A stretch of 64,000 nt of DNA from Acinetobacter defluvii (lineage in GTDB: Bacteria; Pseudomonadota; Gammaproteobacteria; Pseudomonadales; Moraxellaceae). Position 1 is the stretch's first letter. Every line of letters begins with the position of its first letter. Shown one piece after another: positions 8,831-19,497 of this stretch. Location: positions 992,001 to 1,056,000 of the forward strand of contig NZ_CP029397.2 of the NCBI RefSeq assembly GCF_001704615.3. Reading direction: 5' to 3'. The notes under the pieces were generated by a model. The model made no database searches. It was given only the letters and a program-made list of their open reading frames with translations, and was not told where the DNA came from. The position numbers and the translations under genes were made by a program.

Positions 8831-11800
8831 ATGTTTAATAAAGTACTCATCGCCAACCGTGGGGCAATTGCCTGTCGTGTTATTCGCACATTAAAAAAAC
8901 TAGGTATTCAATCAGTTGCAGTTTATTCAGAAGCAGATCGTGATTCATTGCATGTGACTTTGGCGGATGAAGCCGTATTTATTGGTGATTCTCCTGCAAG
9001 TCAAAGCTATTTAAATGTCGATAAAATTTTGGCTGTGGCGAAGCAAACAGGTGCAAATGCCATTCATCCAGGTTATGGCTTTTTGTCTGAGAATGCAGAA
9101 TTTTGTGACCTTTGTGAAGCACAAGGCATTGTATTTTTAGGACCAAATGCCGCACAAATGAAGTCTTTTGGCTTAAAACATACTGCACGAGAACTCGCGA
9201 TTCAAGCCAATGTGCCGTTATTGCCAGGTAGTCAACTGCTTGCTGATGAAGCTGAAGCTTTAACAGAAGCTTCACGTATTGGTTATCCTGTGATGTTAAA
9301 AAGTACTGCTGGTGGTGGCGGTATAGGGATGCGTTTGGTATGGAATGACGCAGAGCTGAAAGATGCGTATGCCACGGTTTCTTATCTTGCACAAGCTAAC
9401 TTTAATGATGCCGGTTTATACCTCGAAAAATTTGTACAAAATGCCCGTCATATCGAAGTACAAATATTTGGTGATGGTCAAGGTCAAATTCTAGCTTTGG
9501 GTGAACGTGACTGTTCTGTGCAACGCCGTAATCAAAAAGTGATCGAGGAAACGCCTGCGCCACATCTAAATGACGAACAACGTGCCTATATCCAAAATGT
9601 CGCGATTCAACTGATGCAATCGGTGAATTACCGCTCGGCAGGAACAGTTGAATTTGTAATGGATACCGACACACAAGAATTTTATTTCTTAGAGGTGAAT
9701 ACGCGTCTACAAGTCGAACATGGTGTGACAGAGCAAGTCTTTGGTGTTGATTTAGTGGAATGGATGATCACCTTAGGCAGTGGTGATTGGGTTGCGCCCA
9801 TTGAAAAATTGGAATCTAAAGGTCATTCAATTCAAGTGCGTTTATATGCCGAAGATCCAATTAAAAACTTCCAACCCAGTGCAGGGCTTCTGACGTATGT
9901 CGAGTTTGATGAGAATGCTCGTAATGAAACGTGGGTAGAAACAGGCTCAAATGTGTCATCGTTCTATGATCCCATGATTGCCAAGATTATTGTGACAAGC
10001 GATTCTCGTGAGTCAGCGATCCAAGCCATGACAGAGGCTTTGGCGAAAACCCAAGTGGCAGGCATTGAAACCAATCTTGAATATTTAAAAAACATTGTTG
10101 ATTGCGAGGTATTTAAAGCAGGCACACAAACCACACGCTTCTTAAATACTTTTGAGTGGAAAACGCAAAAAATTGAAGTGTTACAAGCAGGTATTCAGAC
10201 TGTGGTGCAAGATGTCACAGGCCGTTTGGGCTATTGGGATGTGGGTGTACCGCCATCAGGTGCGATTGATCCATTGTCTTTAAACGTGGCAAACCAATTG
10301 CTTGGTAACCCATTTAATACCGCAGGCTTGGAATGTACCCTTCAAGGTCCAACTTTAAAGTTCCACTGTGATAGCCAAATTGTCATCACGGGGGGGGATA
10401 TGCCTGCCACACTTGATGGCGTTGCAGTTCCGATGTGGCAAACCATCAATGTGAAAAAAGATCAAATCCTAAAAACAGGAAAAATTGCCACAGGTTGCCG
10501 TAGTTATATCGGCATTAAAGGTGGTTTGAATGTACCTGAATATTTAGGCTCACAAGCGACTTTTACGTTGGGGCAATTTGGGGGGCATGCAGGACGTAAC
10601 TTGCTGCTTGGTGATATGTTGCCGATCACAGCGTATACATCAACTGAAAGCAAAGCACTTGCCGAAGATCAAATTCCGACATTCTCAAATCGTTGGGAAA
10701 TTGCGGTAATGTATGGTCCGCATGGCGCACCTGATTTTTTTACTAAAAACGATATAGATCGTTTTTTTGCAAAAACTTTTGAAATCCATTTTAACTCTAG
10801 CCGTACAGGCGTGCGTTTGATCGGTGAAAAACCTGAATGGGCACGTATTGATGGTGGTGAAGCTGGTTTGCACCCCTCCAACATCCATGACAATGCTTAT
10901 GCGATTGGTGCGATAGATTTTACAGGTGACATGCCAATTATCTTGGGACCAGATGGTCCAAGTTTAGGTGGTTTTGTTTGTCCTGCGGTGATTGTCAGCT
11001 CTGAACTTTGGAAAATTGGACAGCTCAAAGCAGGTGATCAAGTGAAATTTACTCCTGTGTCTTATGAGCAAGCGCATGCACTTAACCAGACTTACAGCAC
11101 AGCCTTAAAAGCAGATCATGCAGATGCAATCGATTTTAGACAAAGTTTTAGTGCCGAACTAGAAACTTTAAACGATGCTGTACTTGCGACTTTAAAAGGC
11201 AAAAATAGCTTACCAGATGTGGTATATCGCCCTGCAGGTAATAACTATATGTTGGTTGAATATGGCGAGTTAGTGCTTGATCTCAACTTACGTTTCCGTA
11301 TTCATGCCCTCATGCAATGGCTAAAAGATCAGCATTTTGATGGTATTATTGATTTAACTCCAGGCATTCGCTCGCTACAAATCCATTTTGATTCATTGGT
11401 TTTGGGTCAGAAAAAACTGCTTAGTTTATTACAACAAGCGGAAAGCCAATTGCCTGATGTTACGCAAATGGAAGTCTCATCACGTACCGTCTATTTACCG
11501 CTTGCATGGGAAGATTCGCAAACCCAATTGGCAACCGAACGTTATATGCAAACCGTGCGAAGTGACGCACCGTGGTGCCCTGATAATGTTGAGTTTATCC
11601 GCCGTATTAATGGTTTAGATTCTAAACAAGCGGTGAAAGATATTGTGTATAGCACCAATTATTTGGTGATGGGTTTAGGTGATGTGTATTTAGGTGCACC
11701 TGTGGCAACGCCACTCGACCCGCGCCATCGTTTAGTGACGACCAAATACAACCCTGCACGCACATGGACACCTGAAAATGCTGTCGGTATTGGTGGAGCG

Positions 11801-12436
11801 TATATGTGTGTGTATGGGATGGAAGGACCAGGTGGTTATCAGTTTGTGGGTCGTACCACACAAATGTGGAGTCGTTACCGCAAAAATCCTGATTTTGAAA
11901 AAGGCATGCCGTGGTTACTGCGTTTCTTCGACCAAATCAAATTTTATGAAGTATCAGAACAGGAACTCATGCAAATGCGTGAGGACTTTAAAGCAGGTCG
12001 CTTAAAACTCCGTGTAGAAGAAGGTATACTAAACCTAAAAGAATACAATGACTTCTTGATTGAAAATGAAGAATCTATTGCTCAGTTTAAAGCGGTACAA
12101 CAAGCCAACTTTGATGAAGAACGTAACCGTTGGCACGAGGCAGGGCTTGCAGAATACGTATCTGAAAGTTTAGATGCTGTAACTGATGATAGTGAGATTC
12201 AAGTTCCTGAAGGTGGATGTGCGGTTGAGTCACATATGCCGGGGTCAATTTGGAAGATTGAATGTGTATCGGGTGATATCGTGGAAGAGGGTGCAACGCT
12301 TGCTGTGATTGAAGCAATGAAAATCGAGATACCCATTATTGCACCTGAACGGATGAAAGTTGAAGTTATTACCATTGAAAAAGGGCAAACGGTGAAAACA
12401 GGGCAGGTGTTGTTTACGTTGTCGCCTGTGGCTTAA
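8831..12436 (+). CDS. Biotin-dependent guanidine (urea-type) carboxylase
   Basis: ATP-dependent carboxylase of 1201 residues that by context should convert guanidine to carboxyguanidine. Order of domains: biotin carboxylase (about 1-450, beginning MFNKVLIANRGAIACRV, with the ATP loop STAGGGGIGMRL), the KipA/KipI-like carboxyltransferase halves AHS2 and AHS1 (about 460-1030, including GIGGAYMCVYGMEGPGGYQ) and a C-terminal biotinyl domain with the biotin lysine in VIEAMKIEIP (about 1160). Enzymes of this architecture were annotated urea carboxylase. The guanidine riboswitch and the DUF1989 pair argue for guanidine here. It is not fused to an allophanate hydrolase, and no such gene follows. Confidence 0.93.
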   Translation: MFNKVLIANRGAIACRVIRTLKKLGIQSVAVYSEADRDSLHVTLADEAVFIGDSPASQSYLNVDKILAVAKQTGANAIHPGYGFLSENAEFCDLCEAQGIVFLGPNAAQMKSFGLKHTARELAIQANVPLLPGSQLLADEAEALTEASRIGYPVMLKSTAGGGGIGMRLVWNDAELKDAYATVSYLAQANFNDAGLYLEKFVQNARHIEVQIFGDGQGQILALGERDCSVQRRNQKVIEETPAPHLNDEQRAYIQNVAIQLMQSVNYRSAGTVEFVMDTDTQEFYFLEVNTRLQVEHGVTEQVFGVDLVEWMITLGSGDWVAPIEKLESKGHSIQVRLYAEDPIKNFQPSAGLLTYVEFDENARNETWVETGSNVSSFYDPMIAKIIVTSDSRESAIQAMTEALAKTQVAGIETNLEYLKNIVDCEVFKAGTQTTRFLNTFEWKTQKIEVLQAGIQTVVQDVTGRLGYWDVGVPPSGAIDPLSLNVANQLLGNPFNTAGLECTLQGPTLKFHCDSQIVITGGDMPATLDGVAVPMWQTINVKKDQILKTGKIATGCRSYIGIKGGLNVPEYLGSQATFTLGQFGGHAGRNLLLGDMLPITAYTSTESKALAEDQIPTFSNRWEIAVMYGPHGAPDFFTKNDIDRFFAKTFEIHFNSSRTGVRLIGEKPEWARIDGGEAGLHPSNIHDNAYAIGAIDFTGDMPIILGPDGPSLGGFVCPAVIVSSELWKIGQLKAGDQVKFTPVSYEQAHALNQTYSTALKADHADAIDFRQSFSAELETLNDAVLATLKGKNSLPDVVYRPAGNNYMLVEYGELVLDLNLRFRIHALMQWLKDQHFDGIIDLTPGIRSLQIHFDSLVLGQKKLLSLLQQAESQLPDVTQMEVSSRTVYLPLAWEDSQTQLATERYMQTVRSDAPWCPDNVEFIRRINGLDSKQAVKDIVYSTNYLVMGLGDVYLGAPVATPLDPRHRLVTTKYNPARTWTPENAVGIGGAYMCVYGMEGPGGYQFVGRTTQMWSRYRKNPDFEKGMPWLLRFFDQIKFYEVSEQELMQMREDFKAGRLKLRVEEGILNLKEYNDFLIENEESIAQFKAVQQANFDEERNRWHEAGLAEYVSESLDAVTDDSEIQVPEGGCAVESHMPGSIWKIECVSGDIVEEGATLAVIEAMKIEIPIIAPERMKVEVITIEKGQTVKTGQVLFTLSPVA

Positions 12437-12449
12437 TTGAAATGATGAT

Positions 12450-12480
12450 AAAAAATACCGTCTGTCAGGGCGGTTTTTTC
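12450..12480 (+). terminator. Intrinsic terminator of the guanidine operon
   Basis: ACCGTC / GGCGGT stem with a T-run beginning about 30 bases after the carboxylase stop codon. It marks the end of the operon. Confidence 0.8.
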
Positions 12481-12519
12481 TTATATTAGTCAAAGAAATA
12501 ACATATAAAGGAAATTAAT

Positions 12520-12768
12520 ATTTTTTCAGCACAATTAAAAATTATAAATAATGGAGCTGATCAAATATCTATTATTTTAGAAATTTTAGTTAATAATTTG
12601 GGTATTAAATGTGAACCTACAAAAGAGCAGGATAATGTCTATGTAAAAAATTCTTCTGGCGTAAAATTTCCTTATGTATTCTCCTCTAAACTGCCATTTA
12701 CACCATCCATCCCTCAAGTTTCTGCCCTGACTCCGTTAAATTATACGTGGGGTAATATTTTACAATAA
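12520..12768 (+). CDS. Possible small gene lacking a standard start codon (82 codons)
   Basis: An open frame with protein-like composition begins after AAAGGAAA and would start at an ATT codon seven bases from that sequence. It has no ATG, GTG or TTG near the ribosome site. The translation opens IFSAQLKIINNGADQISIIL and ends PLNYTWGNILQ. Either the start codon was lost by mutation (a recent pseudogene) or initiation is at ATT. I do not recognise the family. It lies between two terminators, so it would need its own promoter. Confidence 0.35.
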   Translation: MFSAQLKIINNGADQISIILEILVNNLGIKCEPTKEQDNVYVKNSSGVKFPYVFSSKLPFTPSIPQVSALTPLNYTWGNILQ

Positions 12769-12889
12769 ACCTTCAATATTATTAAAAAAGGATGGTAATT
12801 ATGGTCGCTAATTTTATAAGTAGTTTTAATTATTTTACCTTTATAAATTAAAAGCTTGACCGAATGTATTTAAATACCCAGAAAACAAA

Positions 12890-12915
12890 AAAGCCAATCA
12901 TTACAGATTGGCTTT
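12890..12915 (-). terminator. Intrinsic terminator of lipA
   Basis: Perfect 10-bp stem AAAGCCAATC / GATTGGCTTT with a six-base loop, followed on the minus strand by T-rich sequence. Confidence 0.85.
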
Positions 12916-12938
12916 AGATTTTCAAAGTAAAAAATTAA

Positions 12939-13952
12939 TTAAGCTTCGATCGTTTGCACTGCGATTTTCTTTGCAGGATCAGTTTTACGACGCACTTGTG
13001 GCACAGGCTCACCGTAGTATTGACGATCTGCAAAGTAGCTTGAACGCACCATCGGCGCAGCCCAAATATTTTTAAAACCTAATTTTTGCCCATGCGCAGT
13101 ATAACGATCAAACTCTTCAGGCGTTACAAAACGATCAATTGGTGCATGCTCTTTCGACGGCTGTAAATATTGACCAATTGTCACATAGTCCACGCCATGT
13201 GCATGCAAGTCATCAAGCAATGCAATCACTTCGTCTTCAGTTTCACCGATACCGACCATCAAACCACATTTAGTTGGAATCTCAGGGCAGTATTCTTTAA
13301 ACATTTTTAATAAATTAAGGGAATGCTGATAATCAGAACCTGGACGCATCGCTTTATACAAACGTGGCACCGTTTCGATGTTATGATTAAACACATCAGG
13401 TGGACATTCAGTCATGATACGTAAAGCAATATCCATACGACCACGGAAGTCAGGTACCAAAATTTCAAGTAAAGTATGAGGGCTTAGCGCACGGGCTTCT
13501 TTAATACAATCAACAAAATGTTGCGCCCCACCGTCGAGTAAGTCATCACGGTCTACAGACGTAATCACAGCATACTTTAAACCCAAATTTGCAATAGTTT
13601 CAGCCATATGCCGAGGTTCATCAGGATCTAAAGCATTTGGACGACCATGTGCCACATCACAGAATGGACAACGACGCGTACAAATATCACCCATGATCAT
13701 AAAGGTTGCAGTACCACCACCAAAACATTCAGGTAAGTTGGGACAAGCGGCTTCTTCACAAACGGTATGTAATTTTTGTGCACGTAAAGTTGTTTTAATA
13801 CGTTGAACTTCATCAGGTGCAGCCATTTTCACCCGAATCCAATCAGGCTTTCGAGGTGTTTCAACCGTTGCTACAACTTTTACAGGAATACGAGCAACTT
13901 TTTCTGCACCACGTAATTTCACACCCTGTTCAGGTTTACGGTTTTCTGACAT
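12939..13952 (-). CDS. lipA: Lipoyl synthase
   Basis: Radical-SAM enzyme that inserts two sulfur atoms into protein-bound octanoyl groups to make lipoyl cofactors for pyruvate and 2-oxoglutarate dehydrogenase. The protein of 337 residues has both cluster motifs: [12 protein letters not shown] (auxiliary cluster) and CTRRCPFC (SAM cluster), plus the ESK-type C-terminal region ending in the RSSY motif. The ATG at 13952 is chosen because GGAAAAG lies just upstream; a GTG at 13967 would add MEKLN. It is divergent from sthA. lipB is not adjacent. Confidence 0.97.
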   Translation of the reverse strand: MSENRKPEQGVKLRGAEKVARIPVKVVATVETPRKPDWIRVKMAAPDEVQRIKTTLRAQKLHTVCEEAACPNLPECFGGGTATFMIMGDICTRRCPFCDVAHGRPNALDPDEPRHMAETIANLGLKYAVITSVDRDDLLDGGAQHFVDCIKEARALSPHTLLEILVPDFRGRMDIALRIMTECPPDVFNHNIETVPRLYKAMRPGSDYQHSLNLLKMFKEYCPEIPTKCGLMVGIGETEDEVIALLDDLHAHGVDYVTIGQYLQPSKEHAPIDRFVTPEEFDRYTAHGQKLGFKNIWAAPMVRSSYFADRQYYGEPVPQVRRKTDPAKKIAVQTIEA

Positions 13953-14151
13953 ATTCAACTTTTCCACTGTTTTTGACGGTAGCTATTTGGTTATATTATA
14001 GCGGAATTGAAAAATGAAAGGGTAAAAACACTATTCATTTACTAAATGTGGCTATCACGCAATATATACTTGGTAAATACAGCAAAGTGATAAACTTTCA
14101 GTCATAATATAGCGCAAGAATAGTGTACCAAATCAGTATGAGGAGCTTTGG

Positions 14152-15567
14152 ATGCCACGTAAAAAAGAACTGGTGAGTGGGAATTTTTCAAAATACGATG
14201 CAGTCGTACTCGGTTCTGGCCCAGCAGGTGAAGGCGCGGCAATGAAGCTGTCAAAATCAGGCAAGCGTGTTGCTATTGTTGATGTGCGTGAACAGCTTGG
14301 TGGGAACTGTACCCATGTGGGCACAATTCCAAGTAAAGCCTTACGTCAAACCGTTTCCAGTATCATTCGTTACCAACGTGACCCAATGTTTAAAAAAGTG
14401 GGGGATTGGAAACAATTTACGATGAAACAAGTGTTGCGCAATGCACACAAAGTTATTCAACAACAAGTAGACACCCATTCACGTTTTTATGATCGCAATA
14501 ATATCGATGTATTTCATGGTCGTGCCTATATTCAAGATAAAAATACCGTCCTTATTTTTAATGAAGATGGTGTAAAAGAAAGCTTGATTTGTCAACAAAT
14601 TGTTGTTGCAACAGGTAGTCGACCATATCGTCCACAAGGTTTGGATTTTAATCATCCCCGTGTATTTGATTCGGATAAAATTTTAGATTTAGATTTTTCT
14701 ATTCATAAAATTATCATCTATGGTGCAGGTGTTATTGGTTGTGAATATGCGTCTATTTTCATTGGCTTAGACCATAAAGTTGATTTGATCAATACACAAC
14801 ATCAGTTATTGAGCTATTTAGATGATGAGATCGCAGATGCATTGTCTTATCACTTACGTGAACAAGGTGTACTCATTCGCCACAATGAGCAAATTGATCA
14901 TTTAGAAACTTTTGATGATCATGTTGTCTTATATTTACAAAGTGGTAAAAAAATTAAAGCTGATGCAATTCTGTGGTGTAACGGACGTTCAGGAAATACC
15001 GATGGCTTAGGTCTGGAAAATGTAGGGATCACACCAAACAGCCGTGGTCAAATCACTGTCAATGAGCAATACCAGACTGAAGTTGAAAATATTTATGCTG
15101 CTGGCGATGTAATCGGTTGGCCTTCACTGGCTTCGGCTGCTTATGACCAAGGTCGCTGTGCAGGTGCAAATATGGCAGGCGAGGAAAATGTAAAACCTGT
15201 AACCGATATTCCAACAGGGATTTACACTATTCCAGAAATTTCATTCTTTGGTAAAACTGAAAGTCAGCTTACCGCTGAAAAAATTCCGTATGAAGTCGGT
15301 CAAGCATCATTCCGTCATTTGGCACGTGCACAAATCACAGGCGATACCGTAGGTGAGCTAAAAATCTTATTCCATCGTGATACTTTGGAGTTGTTAGGTG
15401 TGCATTGTTTCGGAAATAATGCTGCTGAAATTATTCACATTGGTCAGGCAGTGATGCAAAGTAGCAATAATACCATTAAGTATTTTGTAGAAACGACATT
15501 TAACTATCCAACAATGGCAGAGGCGTACCGTGTAGCCACTTTGAATGGAATGAATCGTTTATTCTAA
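14152..15567 (+). CDS. sthA: Soluble pyridine nucleotide transhydrogenase
   Basis: Flavoprotein moving hydride between NADPH and NAD+, used to drain excess NADPH. 471 residues with the disulfide-reductase fold: FAD motif [10 protein letters not shown] (about 24), NAD(P) motif [11 protein letters not shown] (about 190), a second FAD motif NIYAAGDV and the C-terminal dimer domain. The redox loop reads [13 protein letters not shown], with only one of the two cysteines of true disulfide reductases, as is normal for SthA. GAGGAG precedes the ATG. Single-gene unit with its own terminator. Confidence 0.96.
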   Translation: MPRKKELVSGNFSKYDAVVLGSGPAGEGAAMKLSKSGKRVAIVDVREQLGGNCTHVGTIPSKALRQTVSSIIRYQRDPMFKKVGDWKQFTMKQVLRNAHKVIQQQVDTHSRFYDRNNIDVFHGRAYIQDKNTVLIFNEDGVKESLICQQIVVATGSRPYRPQGLDFNHPRVFDSDKILDLDFSIHKIIIYGAGVIGCEYASIFIGLDHKVDLINTQHQLLSYLDDEIADALSYHLREQGVLIRHNEQIDHLETFDDHVVLYLQSGKKIKADAILWCNGRSGNTDGLGLENVGITPNSRGQITVNEQYQTEVENIYAAGDVIGWPSLASAAYDQGRCAGANMAGEENVKPVTDIPTGIYTIPEISFFGKTESQLTAEKIPYEVGQASFRHLARAQITGDTVGELKILFHRDTLELLGVHCFGNNAAEIIHIGQAVMQSSNNTIKYFVETTFNYPTMAEAYRVATLNGMNRLF

Positions 15568-15601
15568 GATGAATTTAAAATTTTTGTTTCTATTTTATAT
15601 T

Positions 15602-15630
15602 ACCCGTAAGTTTAGGCTTGCGGGTTTTTT
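15602..15630 (+). terminator. Intrinsic terminator of sthA
   Basis: ACCCGTAAG / CTTGCGGGT stem (one G.T pair) with six T, about 35 bases after the stop codon. Confidence 0.88.
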
Positions 15631-15686
15631 ATCCACTCAGTACAACAATAAGAGTTTTACAAATTCTATAAAATTTGGAAAATACT

Positions 15687-16787
15687 ATGATTCAATCAGT
15701 CACGATTAAAGGCTTTCGTTCCATACGAAATATGACTTTAGCATTAAAACAACTCAATATTATTAGTGGTGCAAATGGCTGTGGAAAATCAAATCTTTAT
15801 AAAGCTGTCCGTTTGTTACATGAAGCAGCCAATGGTCGTTTATCGCAAGCGATTGCTGAAGAAGGTGGAATTCAAAAAGTTATGTGGGCAGGAGGACATC
15901 GTGCAGGAGATCGAGCCAAAGACCCCAAACGAATGATTTTGTCAGTAGATATGCAAGATTATGACTATCAAATGGAAATCGGTTTTCCTGAACCTTTGAT
16001 CAGTTTATTTGCACTAGACCCACTGGTCAAAAAAGAAAATATTTGGCTCAGTGGTTATCAGCGTCGTCGAATGAGTGAGCTGATGGAGCGAGTCAATCAA
16101 GCTGCATTTTTAAAGAACGTTGAGGGTGAGCGTATGAGTTACCCGATGACTTTAACGCAGGAAGATTCAATTTTTGGTCAATTGTCTGATCCGCATTTGT
16201 ATCCTGAAGTATCCCAAGTCCGTGAAACTATGAAAAATTGGCGCTTTTATCATGAGTTTTCGGTAAGCTCAAACTCACCTATGCGCGTACCACAAGTTGG
16301 TATTCGTTCCCCAATTTTGGCGCATGATGGTGCAAACTTAGCAGCGGCTTTTGAAACATTGCGAGAGCGTGGGCAGAGCGAATCTTTGTATGCTGTGTTA
16401 GAAAAAGCTTTTCCGAACACTCAGTTTTATGTAGAAGAATTGGGTGGACGTTTTCAAATGATGATGAAAAGAGCAGGGATTTTAAGAGCATTAGAAAGTG
16501 CTGAGTTTTCTGATGGTACATTACGCTTTTTATGTTTGGCTGTGGCTTTACTTAGTCCACGCCCTCCGAGTTTTATGGCATTAAATGAACCAGAAAATAG
16601 TTTGCATCCTGATTTGCTGCCTGCATTAGCGATGTTGATTGCTGAAGCTAGCCACTATACCCAGCTTTGGGTGACAAGCCATTCGCCTGACTTAGCAGAA
16701 ATGATTGGTCATTATAAAGAAGTACAACATATTCAACTAGATCAAAAAGATGGAGAAACGATAGTCGTTGCGATGTCTGAAAGATAA
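15687..16787 (+). CDS. AAA-family ATPase, RecF/SMC-like (AAA_21 type)
   Basis: Stand-alone ABC-type ATPase of 366 residues. Walker A is GANGCGKSN (about residue 28), and a signature-like FSDGTLRFLCLA lies near 278. Walker B is FMALNEPENSLHP (about 300), where Asn stands in place of the usual Asp, as I recall for close relatives. The distal TSHSPDLAEMI gives the switch histidine. No nuclease (TOPRIM) domain follows, so it is not an OLD-family nuclease. The ATG at 15687 has GGAAAA upstream. Exact role unknown; DNA-related or repair work is typical of the fold. It is convergent with argG, and no partner gene is adjacent. Confidence 0.85.
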   Translation: MIQSVTIKGFRSIRNMTLALKQLNIISGANGCGKSNLYKAVRLLHEAANGRLSQAIAEEGGIQKVMWAGGHRAGDRAKDPKRMILSVDMQDYDYQMEIGFPEPLISLFALDPLVKKENIWLSGYQRRRMSELMERVNQAAFLKNVEGERMSYPMTLTQEDSIFGQLSDPHLYPEVSQVRETMKNWRFYHEFSVSSNSPMRVPQVGIRSPILAHDGANLAAAFETLRERGQSESLYAVLEKAFPNTQFYVEELGGRFQMMMKRAGILRALESAEFSDGTLRFLCLAVALLSPRPPSFMALNEPENSLHPDLLPALAMLIAEASHYTQLWVTSHSPDLAEMIGHYKEVQHIQLDQKDGETIVVAMSER

Positions 16788-16807
16788 AAATAGTATAAAT
16801 AATAAGT

Positions 16808-16843
16808 TAAACCCCATAAGTTGAATTCAACTTATGGGGTTTA
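16808..16843. terminator. Bidirectional terminator, perfect 36-bp palindrome
   Basis: Bases 16808-16843 are a perfect inverted repeat with no spacer, centred on GAATTC. It has A-rich and T-rich outer edges and lies between convergent ATPase and argG genes, so it can terminate both. Confidence 0.85.
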
Positions 16844-16875
16844 GTTTAAATGCTGTTTATATTGAACAGATTAAA

Positions 16876-18234
<1,359 letters not shown>

Positions 18235-18492
18235 TTACGAATATTGACACTCAAGGTGTGCCGAAAAAAATTATATGGGCAATATGATAGCACTTTTTAA
18301 TTGATGTTTTACCAAGATTCAACAACTCTCGTTAAAATTATTCAGTACTTTTCTATCTAGAATAAGTAAAAATATTTATCAATTTAATCAGCTTGCAATA
18401 AGCTGTATCTAATACGAATTTTAATGACAGATAGTTATAGGACATGTAAAATTTTAGCGTTTTTATACATTAAAATAAAATTAAGGAAGAGT

Positions 18493-18849
18493 ATGAAACT
18501 CAATAAAACACTTTATTATACGCACAACACCTTATTTGCACTGTATTCTATTTTCATTGTTCTTCTGATTTTAATGATATTTACGCTAGGTGGAAAACAA
18601 ACAGATTGGCTAGCTATTATTGTCATTTTTTTGATTGTATGTGGACTGGCATATTTTCATTATAAAGCGGCAATCGAAGTTGAAATGGGTACAGAAACAG
18701 GTAAGTTAATGTCTACATTTATAGGTTGTTTATTTTTGATTGGTTTTCCAATAGGGACATGTATTGGATTACTTATTTTACTCAATTTGAGAAAATCAAA
18801 ATGGCAATCTGGTCAAAAATTACAAAATGACGTGATGACTAATCAATAA
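18493..18849 (+). CDS. Small multi-span membrane protein (118 aa)
   Basis: Three to four hydrophobic segments (about residues 13-32, 38-56 and 72-97) and a Lys-rich tail. AAGGAAGAG precedes the ATG at 18493, which is better than an upstream ATG at 18424. The gene ends just before a tRNA gene on the other strand. Family not recognised; no function proposed. Confidence 0.7.
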   Translation: MKLNKTLYYTHNTLFALYSIFIVLLILMIFTLGGKQTDWLAIIVIFLIVCGLAYFHYKAAIEVEMGTETGKLMSTFIGCLFLIGFPIGTCIGLLILLNLRKSKWQSGQKLQNDVMTNQ

Positions 18850-18866
18850 ATAGCAAGATAAAATTG

Positions 18867-18939
18867 TGCGCTCTGAGGGACTTGAACCCACGTCGGTCGC
18901 TTAGGAGGCAACTGCTCTATCCAGTTAAGCTAAGGGCGC
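18867..18939 (-). tRNA. tRNA-Arg(CCT), with imperfect stems
   Basis: 73-base minus-strand cloverleaf. The anticodon loop CTCCTAA gives CCT, the D-arm is normal and the anticodon stem is fully paired. The acceptor stem has a C.A mispair (position 5-68), the T-stem has a T.T mispair (50-64), and the CCA end is not encoded (the sequence continues CAA). The other tRNAs here encode CCA and pair perfectly. It may be a functional minor tRNA or a decaying copy. Confidence 0.8.
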
Positions 18940-19089
18940 ATTAAAAACATTAATGTAATGCAAAAAAAATAAAAAAATAAAGTTTAAATCAGATGTTTAT
19001 TGAGCAACTAAATACAGAGCTTGATTTAAAAATTAGAAAAACTTCTTTAAAAAATACGTCCAAATCAGCAAATTTAAAGAGGTCTATGA

Positions 19090-19227
19090 CTAAAGTTTAT
19101 AACCTGTCTTTAAACTTAAACCATAGGCAATGGCATGATTGTCACTAAAATCCGCAATATACTCATTCTCTGCATATTTCATGAATACATACTGTGGATG
19201 ATTCGCTGTACAATTTGAACATAGCAT
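19090..19227 (-). pseudogene. Possible C-terminal gene remnant
   Basis: A 45-codon minus-strand frame ending IAYGLSLKTGYKL looks like the end of an outer-membrane or secreted protein. It lies in a 550-base region with no other gene. There is no ribosome site and the frame continues upstream without a clear start. Weak evidence. Confidence 0.25.
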
Positions 19228-19375
19228 GTTTAAAAATAAGCACAATATTTTTTTTGGTAAATTTGACAAATGGGGCTGTCAAAATGGTCATTTTTAAAGT
19301 AAATAGATCGTTTTTAGAACCAATGAAGCTGGAAAATTTTGATTATTTTTTAGATGGTTAATTTGCATGATATAT

Positions 19376-19415
19376 AAAAAAAGAGATATTGAGCACAATT
19401 CAATATCTCTTTTTG
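19376..19415 (-). terminator. Intrinsic terminator after the amino acid permease
   Basis: AAAAAGAGATATTGA / TCAATATCTCTTTTT, a 15-bp perfect stem with a seven-base loop, about 85 bases beyond the permease stop. Confidence 0.88.
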
Positions 19416-19497
19416 ACTCAGTTGTTTGAGTGATTGTCGTTGCTTTATTATGAGGAATTAATTGAAATTTATCGCAATTTATTCCTCAAAATTAACA

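Noticed and set aside
8979..9392. Minus-strand 137-codon frame inside the guanidine carboxylase gene
   Set aside because: Fully antisense to the biotin carboxylase domain; composition rich in His, Gln and Leu is typical of a shadow frame.
15687..16787. AAA ATPase as an OLD-family or GajA-like anti-phage nuclease
   Set aside because: No TOPRIM domain follows the ATPase domain and no partner helicase gene is adjacent.
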